Assembly (NCBI RefSeq): GCF_023053635.1
Contig: NC_086171.1
Coordinates: forward strand, 15,642,006-15,706,005
Source: Elgaria multicarinata webbii
Taxonomy: Eukaryota; Chordata; Lepidosauria; Squamata; Anguidae
Length of the DNA stretch: 64,000 nt
Direction of reading: 5' to 3'
Under the pieces are notes generated by a model, which did no database searches, was not told where the DNA came from, and saw nothing but the letters and a program-made list of their open reading frames with translations. Position 1 is the first letter of the stretch, and each line of letters begins with the position of its first letter. A program made the translations under genes and the position numbers. Positions 34,899-47,502 of this stretch are shown here, one piece after another.

Positions 34899-35145
34899 CA
34901 TGGAAATGTTCTCAAGGGACTGAATATCTTTTCTTGTGTTTTTTAAAAATGAATTCTCTACTGGTTGGCTGCTTTCCATGTTAATTGGAATTTGTGCACT
35001 TGAGTCAAGACGACATTCCTAGAACTGCCTCGCATTTTGTTTTTTTGCTGTTGTTGTGTTCCCCTTGGACTGACTGGTTTGAAATGCTTTTGTCAATTGT
35101 GTAAATAAACCGGATTTGAATACTCTAGGAATTCAGAAGAACTAC
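34899..35145 (+). other. TSPAN13: TSPAN13 3' UTR (probable)
   Basis: Sequence from the stop codon to just past AATAAA (35104-35109), followed by a GT-rich stretch near 35175-35190 that could be the downstream element. Length about 245 nt; the cleavage point is inferred. Confidence 0.7.
35104..35109 (+). terminator. AATAAA poly(A) signal of TSPAN13
   Basis: First canonical hexamer downstream of the stop, 206 nt after it, with TG-rich sequence following within about 70 nt. Confidence 0.75.
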
Positions 35146-36370
35146 TGCAATCTTCTGTCATCATTCCAATCTTCTGTCCGTGGGTTGCTGTTGCCTTTGA
35201 TTTAAATGGGGGGGGGGGGGGAGAATATATTTGATAGATTTCATCTGCCAGAAATTCATTCATTCATCTTTTTCCCTCTTCCCTGAAAGAATATTTTGTT
35301 GGCTTGAATAATGCCTAATGCTGCGTATTTCAATTGAAATCTACTGTCCAGTATTGTGCTGCTGCTTCCAACTTTGGTATTATCTTGGGTGAAAAAAAGT
35401 CTAAAGAGATAGAAACTGACTTTCCACCTCTTGTTCTGTTTCTCTCTCTGCTCCTCCCCCAATTTCTGTAAACATTAATATGTGAAAACTTAAGTGTGCT
35501 GTTTAGTGTTGCCCGTTAATTTCAGAATTGCCATGCAAGTGTCATGATTCCATTGCCGAGCCCTGATGGACTTTCAGTAAGCTTTCCCATTTGCTGCAGC
35601 TCTGTACATACATGAACGCACTGGATTGGGTTGACTGGTGGTCATTCAAAAACATTAAATTTCACATTAGATTTGCCCTTGATTATAGAGGATAGGGGGT
35701 ATCTGCATCGTGTATAGGGACACTAGAAACAAGTGAGGATAAACGGGGTGTGATTTTTCACTGTATACCTGATAAATTTTATTTGAATGGACTGTGTAGT
35801 TTAAAGTGGCATAAGAGACGGTCGTGTTTAGTTAGCTTGTCACAGTAAGAAACCGGTCTTAATGGCCAGAGATCTCATAAATATTTTATTTGCAATAGGT
35901 TGATGAAATTTAACATAGTAAATAACCTGTGACACTGATATCAGTCATTAGCTTTAACTAATTATGTGCATTCATTGGTATCTAAGATATTTAATCATAA
36001 ATGTGAACTAGAATATTGTAAGTTATATCTTTGTATGCTTCACTAGTTTATTTAAAAAATAAAATAAAACTTTGGATGAAGTATGTTTAAAACCCAGGTG
36101 TAAACATGCATTGTGTAACAGAGGGGAGCTAAAGCACTTTAGCTGCTATCGTGTGTGTGTGTGTGTGTGTGTATCTGTAAACAATTAGGATATGGTAGCC
36201 ATGCTTTCTTATAAAACAAGAGCTGGGTGAATTCTTTAGGGGTCAGGCAGCTCGCAACTCAAGAAGCATGACCAAAAATGAGACACAAGAAAAGAAGGAG
36301 TAGCTGTGTAAATGTATTATAAGGAATGGACTATGGTGTGTCTTCATTGAAGAGGCCGTCCTTCCAGGCC
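35146..36370. other. Intergenic between TSPAN13 and AGR2, first part
   Basis: Contains a 14-bp G run (35208-35221) and (GT)n at 36152-36171. No gene recognised. Confidence 0.5.
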
Positions 36371-36379
36371 AATCCTAAG

Positions 36380-36475
36380 CATAGTACTGGAGGCTGGTGG
36401 CTCTGAAGTCAGTGGAGCAGTGAATCCACTCCTGCTTTCATCCAGAACTCTAAAGAAACTATGCAACATGTGGAG
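36380..36475. mobile_element. Half of a hAT-like MITE (CTGGTGGCTCC family)
   Basis: TACTGGAGGCTGGTGGCTCT, GTCAGTGGAGCAGTGAATCC. Only the left arm remains. Confidence 0.6.
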
Positions 36476-36484
36476 CCCCATTGT

Positions 36485-36540
36485 AATATTTATTTATTTA
36501 TTACATTTATATACCGCCCCATAGCCGAAGCTATACTCCA
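36485..36540 (-). mobile_element. Retroposon (TTTA)n tail, minus
   Basis: TTTATTTATTTATTACATTT then ATACCGCCCCATAGCCGAAG. Confidence 0.7.
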
Positions 36541-36997
36541 AGCTACACGGGTATAACATTGCAGTCTTAGGTTGCAATCCTAGACCCACTAACTTGGGAG
36601 GGCCCATTGAATTCAGCAGGGTTGAATTCTGAGCAGTCAGGCATAGGATTGCACAATTAATATATTTAACAAGAGTATTTCAAAAGACTGTGGGCTATAC
36701 CAGCCACAGCCCAGTGGCATACATATCAGTGTGCATGCACCAATGTTTAGTGGGAAGCTTTCCCTTCTCCTCAAACTGTTCTTTCTGAGTGCCAAGCTGC
36801 AGTTTAAAAAGCAATTCATGAAAATTTCTGACTGAAAAGTAGCAGTCTTAAGCCACGTGCATCCCATGCGCAACTTCCGTTAGCATCCCATTGTCTTGAG
36901 TCAGTGGGGTTGGCTCTACACTTGGGCAGATTGAAGTGATTGTCTCAGGTGGCTGACGTTAGGCAGTGGTGGCAGCCCTCCTGAACCATTAGGCAGA

Positions 36998-37118
36998 GTA
37001 GGGTTGGATCTACACTACTGCTTTAAAGCGCTTTATAACAGTTATAAAGCGCTTTAACTCCTTTAAAGCACTATAAAACTGTTATAAAGCACTTTAAAGC
37101 AATAGTGTAGATCCGGCC
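36998..37118. mobile_element. Foldback MITE, GATCTACACTACTGC family
   Basis: Ends GTTGGATCTACACTACTGC and GCAATAGTGTAGATCCGGC, interior of alternating GCGCTTTATAACAG words. The right flank CTAAG fits the CHWWG target pattern, but the left flank does not match it exactly. Confidence 0.8.
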
Positions 37119-37570
37119 TAAGACAGCCCGCTGGCAGATGCTGTCCCTAGGCAATTCGCCTTGAGCTATCTCTACCAATTGTTTACATCCTCTTGAGCCC
37201 GCCGCAGCAATGCTAGCTTACTTCTTGCCTGGCTGGCACTCTCACCTAGTTGCCTTTTCCCAATGGCCCACTTTGCCTGTAACAGTATGCCACGGTTCCA
37301 TGCCTGTAAGCTGCCTGATCACTCCTGTTGCAAGCAGGGGTGGCTAGACAAACCTATCTGTGGTTTCTTTAGGGTTACATGAGAGCTGGGAACTCTGGCT
37401 TGACTCCCCCTGACAAACCAGAGTCATAAGCCATGGTTTGTTGTTTGTCTTACAACTCTAGCTTGTTGGGGGAGAGGCAATCTGGATCTCCTGGTTTGTA
37501 CATAACACTAAAAGAAGGTCACTGGTTTGCTTAGCTCCTCCCGCTTGCAGCAGAGCTGTTGGTGCTCAAA

Positions 37571-37611
37571 AACAATAAGCCAAGGTTCTCCTGGAACCTT
37601 GGCTTATTGTT
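37571..37611. repeat. Perfect 18-bp hairpin
   Basis: AACAATAAGCCAAGGTTC (37571-37588), loop TCCTG, and the exact inverse (37594-37611). It may be the inner part of an eroded foldback element spanning about 37380-37625, where ATAAGCCATGGTTTG words recur. Confidence 0.9.
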
Positions 37612-37629
37612 ATGTCTGAACCACACCAA

Positions 37630-39005
37630 GGTATTTGCTCTTGACCAAGCAAGCAGGCAAAAGGTAGCCAGTTCAGGCCTTTCTCTCCAGCAGGAATTCC
37701 TTAGCGCAATGATGGACATTGGTGGATTTCAGCACTTGAGTGGGCAGCAAGAAGGCACCAGGTGTAGCAGCAGTGAGGTATTTGTAGGTAGGGATGGGCG
37801 AATCTGACAGTTCCGATTTCTCTCATTCCCTTATTTTCACAATCTTAACTTCAGTTCCTCCCAAGCACTGGGATTCTTTTTTAAGCTTAAAAGTAAAATT
37901 TGTATACATTTTTGTGTACATTTTGCCTAATACATGCATTTTTATATGTAATGTAGCATATCACACACATTTTTGTAAGCAATTTTCCTGATATTATGCA
38001 TTTTCAACCTTATTTTCAGAAATGTATGCCATTTTGTGTGCTCTTTTCCCTAACGTATATATTTTTGTAGATATTTTTTTATTGGAAAATTCCCTTGCAA
38101 AATTCTGAGAATCGCTCATTCAAAGGACTGTGTTTCATTTTGCTTATTGGAACGAAAGTCCAACATTAGGTAAGTCCATGTAGAAATGCAAACCAAAAGA
38201 ATCTCTTTGATTCCCTAGTTGTAGAACAGAGCTATGTGTCCTAACCATACCCCCTTATCTAGTTCTCTGCCCTCAGGTGCAGTGAAGTTTGTGTCCCATC
38301 ACTAGCATTGAATTAAGATTTTTTTCCCTGCCACTTAGGTCAGCTTCTCTACAGGGAATGGGGGCCTCATCTTGTCTCAACGAGCAACACACCTTATTCT
38401 AGTTCTGCAATCCATCACTGTGAATGTGGATTAGGTCGGCTTCCCCCAACCCGATACCCTGCAAATGAGTTGGACTATCTTTCCCAGCCAGCATGGCTAA
38501 TGGTTGGGGAAGCCTGGTTTAGGTACTTACCTGAACCAGGTATTTGTGTGAGCAACTTGTGGGGTGCAGGGTAACAGGTTTATTTGAGAAAATTCAACTG
38601 TGAAATGGCTGTAAGTCTGTTCTTTTCTGCCTGCTTTCCATGTTCCTGCTAAGCTAATATACAGCATTAACACTTAAACAGCTGCAATACCGATATATAA
38701 TAGATGACCATACTTCGGTTACAAGTTATTCGTTTACATGTTCTGATGTAGAATGTGTAACATAATGAGCAGGTGAACCAAACATTAACTATTTAACAGA
38801 TTTAATGTAAATTAAGACCTGTAAGTAATGGAGCCTTCGCTGGCCTACTGGCTCATGGAAAACACTCCTTCAGTCCACTCATTTAAATGCCTTCCTTTCC
38901 TTCTCATAACAGGAGTGGCTTCTACATCCTGCTGGGAGTCATTACTTTGGCAGGAATAGTTTGAGCCAAAATGAGGCTGAGTGTTAGGAATGAGAATTCT
39001 AGTTT
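37630..39005. other. Intergenic, mostly unique
   Basis: Only a CCAGATGTTTT-family fragment at about 38440-38520 (AGCATGGCTAATGGTTGGGG). No gene. Confidence 0.4.
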
Positions 39006-39009
39006 TGTC

Positions 39010-39245
39010 TTAAGAACATAAGAGCCCTGCTGGATCAGACCAAGGTTCCATCTAGTCCAGCATTCTGTTCACACAGTGGCCAACAAGCTGCCCACAGGAA
39101 ACCCACAAGCAGGATATGAATGCAACAGCATTTCCCTGCCCATGTTCCCCAGCAACTGCTATACACAAGCATACCCCCTCTGATACTGCAGGCAGTACAG
39201 TCATCAGGACTAGTAGCCACTTCTCCTCCATGAATTTGTCATTAC
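39010..39245 (-). mobile_element. CR1-like LINE 3' UTR, minus
   Basis: TAAGAACATAAGAGCCCTGC, TGGATCAGACCAAGGTTCCA, CACACAGTGGCCAACAAGCT: the reverse of the 3' UTR at 34300-34450. Confidence 0.85.
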
Positions 39246-39569
39246 TGGTTGAATAAACTACCTTATTTTTCTCATTTGTCTTTAGTTTATAAGCTGCTGT
39301 TTTTCAAGCAGCCATTTTACTCTAGTGTATGAGATGGAATTGCCAAAACCTGGGGGTTTCTTGTGGCTCTCATCTGAATTATCGACTGAAAATGTCCTCT
39401 GGGAATCATCTGACAAGTTTTAGTCTGTGTGCAATTACGTTTCATACAATTTGTTGCTTCTATTTTTCACCACCTCTCTGCCACAGCATTTTCTATGTTA
39501 CTTTTGCTCTTGGAAATCCTATGGACGGTCCTATACAAGATCATTAAATAAGCCAGGCTGCACTTTTGT

Positions 39570-39841
39570 AAACACCATAAAGTAGATTTATTTATTTATT
39601 TTAATCTTGATTAATAGAAAAGAACATACAGTGTTTTTTGTTTTTTATAAAAGCAATCAGTACGTAATGCAACAGTTACAAATGAGTATTTATAACACAG
39701 TTTTCCTGTTTGAAGTTTGGCTTAGAATGTGTTCTTGGTATGCATATCCAACGCCAGCTTATATATTCTCTCTGGCGAGAACAGAATTATTTAAGGCTAA
39801 GCTAGAGGTGGAAGACTTCAGAAAGTATCTGTTTTCTTTCT
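39570..39841 (-). other. AGR2: AGR2 3' UTR (probable) with overlapping AATAAA signals
   Basis: On the minus strand the first AATAAA hexamers after the stop lie at 39600-39587 (three overlapping copies in an AAATAAATAAATAAA run), about 245 nt downstream. The run could also be a retroposon tail, so the true cleavage site is uncertain. Confidence 0.5.
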
Positions 39842-39891
39842 TCACAATTCAGTCTTCAACAGCTTCTGAGCTTTCTGCATATTTGAATGCA
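39842..39891 (-). CDS. AGR2: AGR2 last coding exon, KTEL end
   Basis: 50 nt encoding [16 protein letters not shown] and a TGA stop at 39844-39842. The final four residues are the ER-retrieval signal. Acceptor TTTATTTCTAG. Confidence 0.95.
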
Positions 39892-42800
39892 CTAGAAATA
39901 AATAACCAGAAGTCAGAAATATTTGTACAAAAAGTAGCCCACATTTCAAATCAATTTTACAAATGTCAGTTTGTACCCCCTAAATCAAGCAAACAGTGAG
40001 AAATAAAGATATTGTATTTATTCCCCAGCACTTATAGTGGCAGAAAAATAATAATTGCTTTTAAAGATCTATGTACTTATTGTAGAATACCAGATTCATA
40101 GCTCAATTAAATTAGGTCATTGATTTTGTCTGATTTAAGGATGCTACTCATGCTAAAGCTTGCAGGTAAAGACTACCTGAGATTATTTTATCCAATGGGC
40201 CATTCAGCTGCATGTGGTTTATTTCTGATGCAAAAGCTTCCTCTAAGAATATTTTGGTAGTGGCATGAACATAACCTGCATCATGTCAGGCAATCCCATG
40301 TTTGCCATGTTGGTTCATGTAAAGATTTTGCAACAGTGATGGATTACCAGGTGGGGGCATGGCAGCACACAGTAAACAGCAGCCCCCTAGTCTCATTTAT
40401 GAATCGGATTCCATTTCACGCCCCCCCCCCCCCGTGCAATCCTATGTGTGTGAGCTCAGAAGTGATGTCAAAAGGGCCTACTCCTTAGTAAATGTACTTA
40501 GTAATATGGGCTTTAATCGGGAGGGGAACTGAGGATGGGGGCCCGCATGTCCCCCCCATCATGTTGTGTGGCCATGACCTCTGATGTTTCCTGATGTGAA
40601 GCAGCCCAATGATGTTCTCCTCATCTATAGAAGGGTGTGGGGTGAGCTATAGGAAAAAATCGCTTTCAACTGTCCATGTATAATAACATGGGCCTGTTCA
40701 GACAACACCCTAAACCGTGGTTAGGCCACAAACCTTTTGCAGTAAATGGTTAGTGAGCGTGTTTAAATCATGGTTATATAGCCACTATGGTTAGGAATGA
40801 TTCACACGACACGCTAAGCCATAATGTTTAGCTCAAAATGTTTAACCACCGTGGCTTAGCGTGTCGTCTGAACAGGGTCATTGCCAACATTTTCTATATT
40901 TCTTTATTTATTGTATTTTTATACCACCCAATAGCCAAAGCTCTCTGGGTGGTTCACAAAAGTTAAAGCCATCAGACACAAATCAAAACAATAAAAACAT
41001 AATATGAATAATATATAAAAGCACAACCAGGGTAAAACAGAGCAGCGATGGAGAGATTTATACAGATTTAAAATACAGATTTAAAATAGCAAGATTAAAA
41101 GGCTACAATGATAAACTGTTAAAATACTGGGAGAATAAGAAGGTCTTCACCTGGCGTTGAAAAGAGTATAATGTAGGTGCCAGGCGAACCTCTCTAGGGA
41201 GCTCATTCCACAGTTGGGGAATGTAGCAATATAATGTAGCAATTTATGTAATACAATATGTTGTTGAAGTGCAATCAGAGCATGTTTACATGGACAAATA
41301 GTTTGGTATATTTGAAAGTAGGGTTGAGGGTCAACAAATTAATAGATATTTAGAGAGAGCTCAATTAATATTTATAGAACACATTTCCCAAGTCCTCAGC
41401 TTATTTTCCTAGTAATTCTTACAAAACGCCCAACCTGTAAAGTAGGCCCATGTTTTTATACCCATGTATAGATAGAGGGCTAAGCCTAGGCGATCATGCC
41501 TTGCCTTATGCTACCATGTGATTTTGTGCTAAAGTGAGATCTGGACTGGGGACCGACAGCTCATACAGTGTAATTCTACCCATGTGTACTTAGAAGTAAG
41601 CTCCATTGACTTCAGTGAGACTTACTGCCAGGTAAGGAGGTGTTGGATTGCAACCTTAGCCAGTAAACCAGCTGTCTGTTTGTAACACAGTATGAAGAAG
41701 GGTGCTTAAATGAACTGTGTTGTTAATGCTGCAGAACTCTAATGGTGGATTCCCATTGTAACTGTCCAGTTGGGAAGGAGCTCCTATTGCAGAATGAGGG
41801 AGCTTCCTATGTTCCAAATCTGTGCTAGAAGGAAGAAGTAGATACTTACATAATGGAATATCGTTAGGTTCATATGCGTAGAGGCGGTTGGCATATCTTC
41901 CTGTAATATCTGCTCTGACTGTCAGTGAAGGATCTGGAGAAAGGAAAGGGGGAAGGGTTTACTTTCCATTAGCAGCAGACTACAAGGTAAATGAAAATGG
42001 CATCTACTGTGCTTGATCACAGAATGCAGAATGTGTTTAAATACAGAGGGTTGTATTCAATGGTGGCTGTGCACTAGCAGAAAGTTTCTACTCACGCAAG
42101 GTGGAGCAACCAATTTTCACTGCAGGCAACCATATCTTACCAAGAGGGCCCTGGGGACGCTCTGGGGCAGTATGAGATATGGCATGAGAGGCTACAGTAA
42201 ATTGGGGTGCACTGAGCTGCTCAAATGGAAGGATTTTCCACTAGCACCAGCAACCACTGGATATAACCTGGAAAATTCAAAATAGTAAATGAACTGAGTG
42301 CAAATTAGGGATGTAAAAAGTATGAGCAACATATGTTAGCCTTAGCTATCTTAGAATATAACCTCTTTGAGCTTGCGCAGAAACTTTCATGCTCCTTTTT
42401 TTCTTTAAAATGGGGGAGTGTATGCTCTAGTACACAAATTTCAAAATATAGTTTGGCAGACAGGATTTTATTTATTTTTCATTTTAAAGGTTTGCATTTT
42501 GGGGCTTTTATTGATTCCACTGCCCCAAAATTAAATTGTGCAAACTGTGGACATGGGGGAGGGACCAGTTGTCAAGTGTGCTGTTAAAGACCTATTCCAT
42601 AAGTGCCCATGAGAGTCATATAACAAGTCAAGCTTGTCTTTGACTAGAGCACTCACAGAACCAGCAGTACAAGAGATTCAGGTTTTGCCAGCAATCACAT
42701 TCTAGTGTTTGAATGTTTGCAAAACCTGATTTTTCCATGTTGAAGATACAACCTGGAGAAAAGAGAAATGCGTATTTAACTTGCCCTACAAACTACCCCC

Positions 42801-45800
42801 AATGATCTCGATTGCACTTTTAAAAACGAACTTCTCCTTTCATTTCTGCAAGCGGAGTGGTTAAAGGGTATCATTATATCATGCACTACTTGATAGAGAT
42901 AGTCGATATTTTGGTACCGATATTAGAAAATCCAGATGCTGTCCCATGGTAATTATAATGGCCTTGTTCAGACATCATGCTAAATCATGTTGGTTAAGTG
43001 TTTTGAGCTAAATATTATGGCTTTGTGTGTCATGTGAACCATTCTGGTTTAAATACACTCACTAATCACTTTCTGCAAAAAGGTTCGTGGCCTAACCATG
43101 GCTTAGCATGTTGTCTGAACAGGCCCAATATAAGTCAGTGGTCCCCAACCTTATGGTGCCAGTGGGCACATTTGGAATTTTGAGAGTGTCGTGAGCACAA
43201 AATGGCTGCCATAGATATTGTGTGTTCACAAAATGGCTACCACAGTAGCTATGGGCCAGTCACAAAACACCAATTTCATAGAAGGGTAAAATAACCTAAT
43301 TACAAGGTGGGACCTGAGCTCCAGAACACAAAACCACTGTTTTGACCCCACAGTTTTCTGCTACAACACCTATTTCACAGAAAGCAAACTGATGAGGCTT
43401 AGAGACAAGTCTCTTAGCCAAGAAATCCACATGGGGCCTAAGGGCATTATGGGAAATAAAGATAGCTCTGGATATTGCTGCTTCACTTTGTAGCATACTA
43501 GTCTCCTAGTTTAAGAAATAAAAATTAAAAAAATCAAAAATAAATAAAATGAAAATCAAGAGGGCCAGAGAGCCTGATGGGTGCCAAGAGAAGTGGCTAC
43601 AGGCACAATGACATAAACCCCAAATCTAAATTACCATTTATTAACTTTTAATAGTAAGACATATCTGGTGCTTGAGGCAGCTGCTTGACTCTGCCTCATA
43701 GTGGTATCAGGGAGGATATGGAGACGCTTCCTGTGTCTCTGCTCCTCTAAATTTCTCCTTTCAATAGGTAGAAATGGCTGTCGATAAATATTGCCTTTTT
43801 GACATATAAATAATGTTGAGGGGTAAGAGTTAGTGATAATGCAAAGCAGGGGGAAAGAGCCTCGTGTGGCGCAGAGTGGTAAGCGGCAGTTACTGCAGCC
43901 AAAACTCTCCCCACGGCCTAAGTTCGATCCCAGCGGAAGCTGGTTCTCAGGCAGCCGGCTCAGGTCAACTCCGCCTTCCATCCTTCCGAGGTCAGTAAAA
44001 TGAGTACCCAGCTAGCTGGGGGAAAGGTAACTGCGACTGGGGAAGGCAAGGGCAAACCACCCCGCTACAAAGTCTGCCAAGAAAACGTCAGCGAAAGCAG
44101 GCGTCCCTCTAGGAGTCAGCAATGACTCATGTGCTTGCACGAGAGGTTCCTTTCCTTTTTTTTAAAGCAGGGGAGTAAAGTCCTTTCAAGCCAAGAGCCA
44201 AAAGCAATTTTGGGAAAGATCTCGGGGGCCGCATTCTGGTGGTGGGCAGGGCCAAAGGCAAAAGGGGAGGGACCAAAATACCAAATTACTGCCAGTGACT
44301 AAACCTCAGGAGAGGCATTTCAACCTTTTGGAATTGGGGTGAGGGAAACGCAGAAAAGTTAGAAAATCAGCAAACAATTGGTGGACAGGGGAAATGTGCT
44401 GGGACCAGGGTAAGTTGCCCTGACCAGCTTTGGCTCCCAGCCCTGAGGGTCTACAGTTCTGGTGTAAAACATATTCACATATACATGGTTAAACTGAAAG
44501 ATCCACAATCACACTGAACAATATGAAGAACACTTTTATTCCAGTTGTTTTATTTGTTACCGTTAATCTCGGTCTGTAACCATTTATTCAAGTAAGATAT
44601 TTTTGACTCCTAAACTACTCACCTACAAATACGATTCTGGGAACGTATTGGCCATCTGGTGAGAGATTTTTGTCTGTGGTTTCATACTAGAATAACGATA
44701 TAAAAAACATCTAAATGACTGTACTGAATCACACGGAGAACTCCCCAACCCGCTGTGACAACCATGACAGAATTTACACATTGAGTAGCAGGGAATCACG
44801 GTTAGCATTATAACTGCAACTGTAATGCACACACACGCCACATAGAATCATAGAGTCATTGAGTCCAACCCCCTGCTCAGTGCAGGAAGCTCACCATCTC
44901 CCTAGGCAGTTGTTCCATTGTCTGACCCATTAGAATTTCTTTCCTGATGTTCAACCAAAAATCTGCCTTCCTGTAACTTTTGCCTGTTAATTTGTGCCCT
45001 ACAGACTCGGATGCCAGAGAACAAGTTGCGGTCTTCTTCTATGTGACAACTCTTTAGGTACTTGTAAGATGCTATCATAATACACACACACACACACACA
45101 CACACATCTTCTCAAGGCTAAATCTGCTCAGTTCCTTCAACCTTTTGTCATAGGACATTTCACATAAAGAATTGAATGTAATAGGCACATGCAACTGGTC
45201 TGGTGGACTTCCCACCCTCCTTTTCCCCATGGTAGCCCCTCCAGCTCCCTAAAAATGCTATGCAGAGAGTTGGGGGATCCTGCTGAATGAAGTGAGTGGT
45301 GTAGGGAATCCCCAAAATTGGGAGGAGACACTTTCTATGAGTAGAGCCAACAGAAGGCTGATCCTGGATCCAACCAGCAATATTTTATCATTGACGGAGA
45401 TAATATTCATATAAGAAAAATTGCATATTAAAGATGTATGCTTATATATGAAGAATGTGAAAGTGTCTTAGTTTCCTGATACCAGAAAATCATGGCAAAA
45501 TAAGCACTTGAATGCTTTTATAAAATGAAACATATGCAGAGACAATCTGCATTTTTGGGAAAATGTCCTGTGTAGGGCAGCTCTGAGGTAGCATTGGATA
45601 TTGCATGAAACTTGGCCAAAAGAATAATTGCTTCAGAGTATTACAAAATAGAGCACTTGTTCAAATGTTATGTTGAAAACTTACAACAAGATTGAGGAGA
45701 ATAAACTTCTCAGCCAATTTCTGTATTTCTTTGTGTTCAGCAAATGCCTTTTTCAGTGCTGGAATGAAATAAAAATTAGAATAGCTATTTGAAAAAAGAA

Positions 45801-47456
45801 AAGAATCTGAAACATGGAAAAAACACTATATACCTAGTTTGTTTGATTTGTGTATACAAACCAAACAAAATTAACACCCTCTTAGCATCTAATAGAAATC
45901 ATCGTAAAATGAAAGATAGAAGCTAAACAAGTGAGAGTCTTTAAAAAAAGTCCTGAGAACAAGAGATCATCACAATCAATGCATTTGTGTCTTGAAACTT
46001 GGGTTTCTTTACATAGCAAAGTAAATTGCAAGAAAAACCAAAGACTATGTCAGGGAGCTCTACTGGTACAGATTGGTCAATAAGACCTAAGTAAGTTTTA
46101 TAAAAGACTTATACCTTTTCTATGGTGTTTGCCCTGTGAATCTACCCAGGGCACTCAAGTTTGAATGATACAACCAACCAAGGCTTAATTTCTAAGAAGA
46201 GAGGTGGTGGAACATAGGTAGGGTGACCATATGAAAAGGAGGACAGGGCTCCTGTATCTTTAACAGTAAAGTGGAAAAGGGAATTTCAGCAGGTGTCAAT
46301 TGAAGAGGGTGAAATTCCCTCTTCATCACAACAGTTAAAGCTACACTAGCTATAGTAGAGTGGCCAGATACAAAAGAGGGCAGGGCTTCTGCAGCTTTAA
46401 CTGTTGTGATGAAGAGGGAATTTCACCCTCTTCAATTGACACCTGCTGAAATTCCCTTTTCCACTTTACTGTTAAAGATACAGGAGCCCTGTCCTCTTTT
46501 TCATATGGTCACCCTAAACATAGGCCCACCCATAAGCCACATGTTGAAGGCCTAGTAATTTCACAGGTGAGTTGAGTAGCCTGTGGTCGAGATAAAGGAC
46601 GTGTACTAAGTAAAGTGTATGGCTAGGGGTTGGACTTTCATCAGGGGTGAACCTTGGAAATGAAGTCCAATAGCCTAGGGAAACCCAAATCATCACCCCA
46701 AGAGCAGCAGGAGGTAGGGGCAGTGACAAAGAGGACCCACCAGGTTCAAGACAGACTAAAATGTATTCGCAGGAAAATAAGCAAGTTTCTCCTGAGACAT
46801 AGGGCTCATCTACACCAAGCAGGATATTCCACTATGAAAACAGTATGAAAGTGGTATATAAAAGGCAGGAGCCACACTACTGCTTTATAGTGGTATTGAA
46901 GTGTACTGCAGGATCTACACTACTACTTCATAGTGATACTGAAGTGCACTGACAACTGTTGGGCCCCATGATGCATCTTCACCAAGCAGGATATAACACT
47001 ATGAAAGTGGAATGAAAGCGGTATATGGCATGTGTCTATGGGCCCCAACAGTTGTCAGTGCACTTCAATACTGCTATAAAGCAGTAGTGTGGCTCCTGCC
47101 TTTTATATACCACTTTCATACCGCTTTCATAGTGGAATATCCTGCTTGGTGTAAATGAGCCCATAGACCATGCTGGAAAATATACATGGGGAAATGTTGA
47201 ATGGAATGGGGGACAATACAGAACATGTTATTTACTAACACAAATTATTAAATGGTTATGAACTTTCTTACGGAATTATTTGATTATTTTTCTGCATAAC
47301 GGGAAAAGGAACTGAATCCTTCTGTGAATGGACTCTGGGACGAATGACACGGCACAATCCACAAAACTCACGTGGGACTTTCACACAAAAATTTTATAGT
47401 GAGGAAGTGGCCCAGATGCTTGGTTCCAGATGCTAATTTTATTTTTACTTTAAAAA

Positions 47457-47502
<46 letters not shown>

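Noticed and set aside
39607-39999. 130-codon + strand open frame over AGR2's last exon
   Set aside because: Antisense to a real coding exon and its UTR; no family resemblance.
46219-46516. Assembly artefact explaining the long palindrome
   Set aside because: The exact 8-bp flanking duplication and hAT-type terminus are what a transposon insertion leaves; a fold-back assembly error would not produce them.
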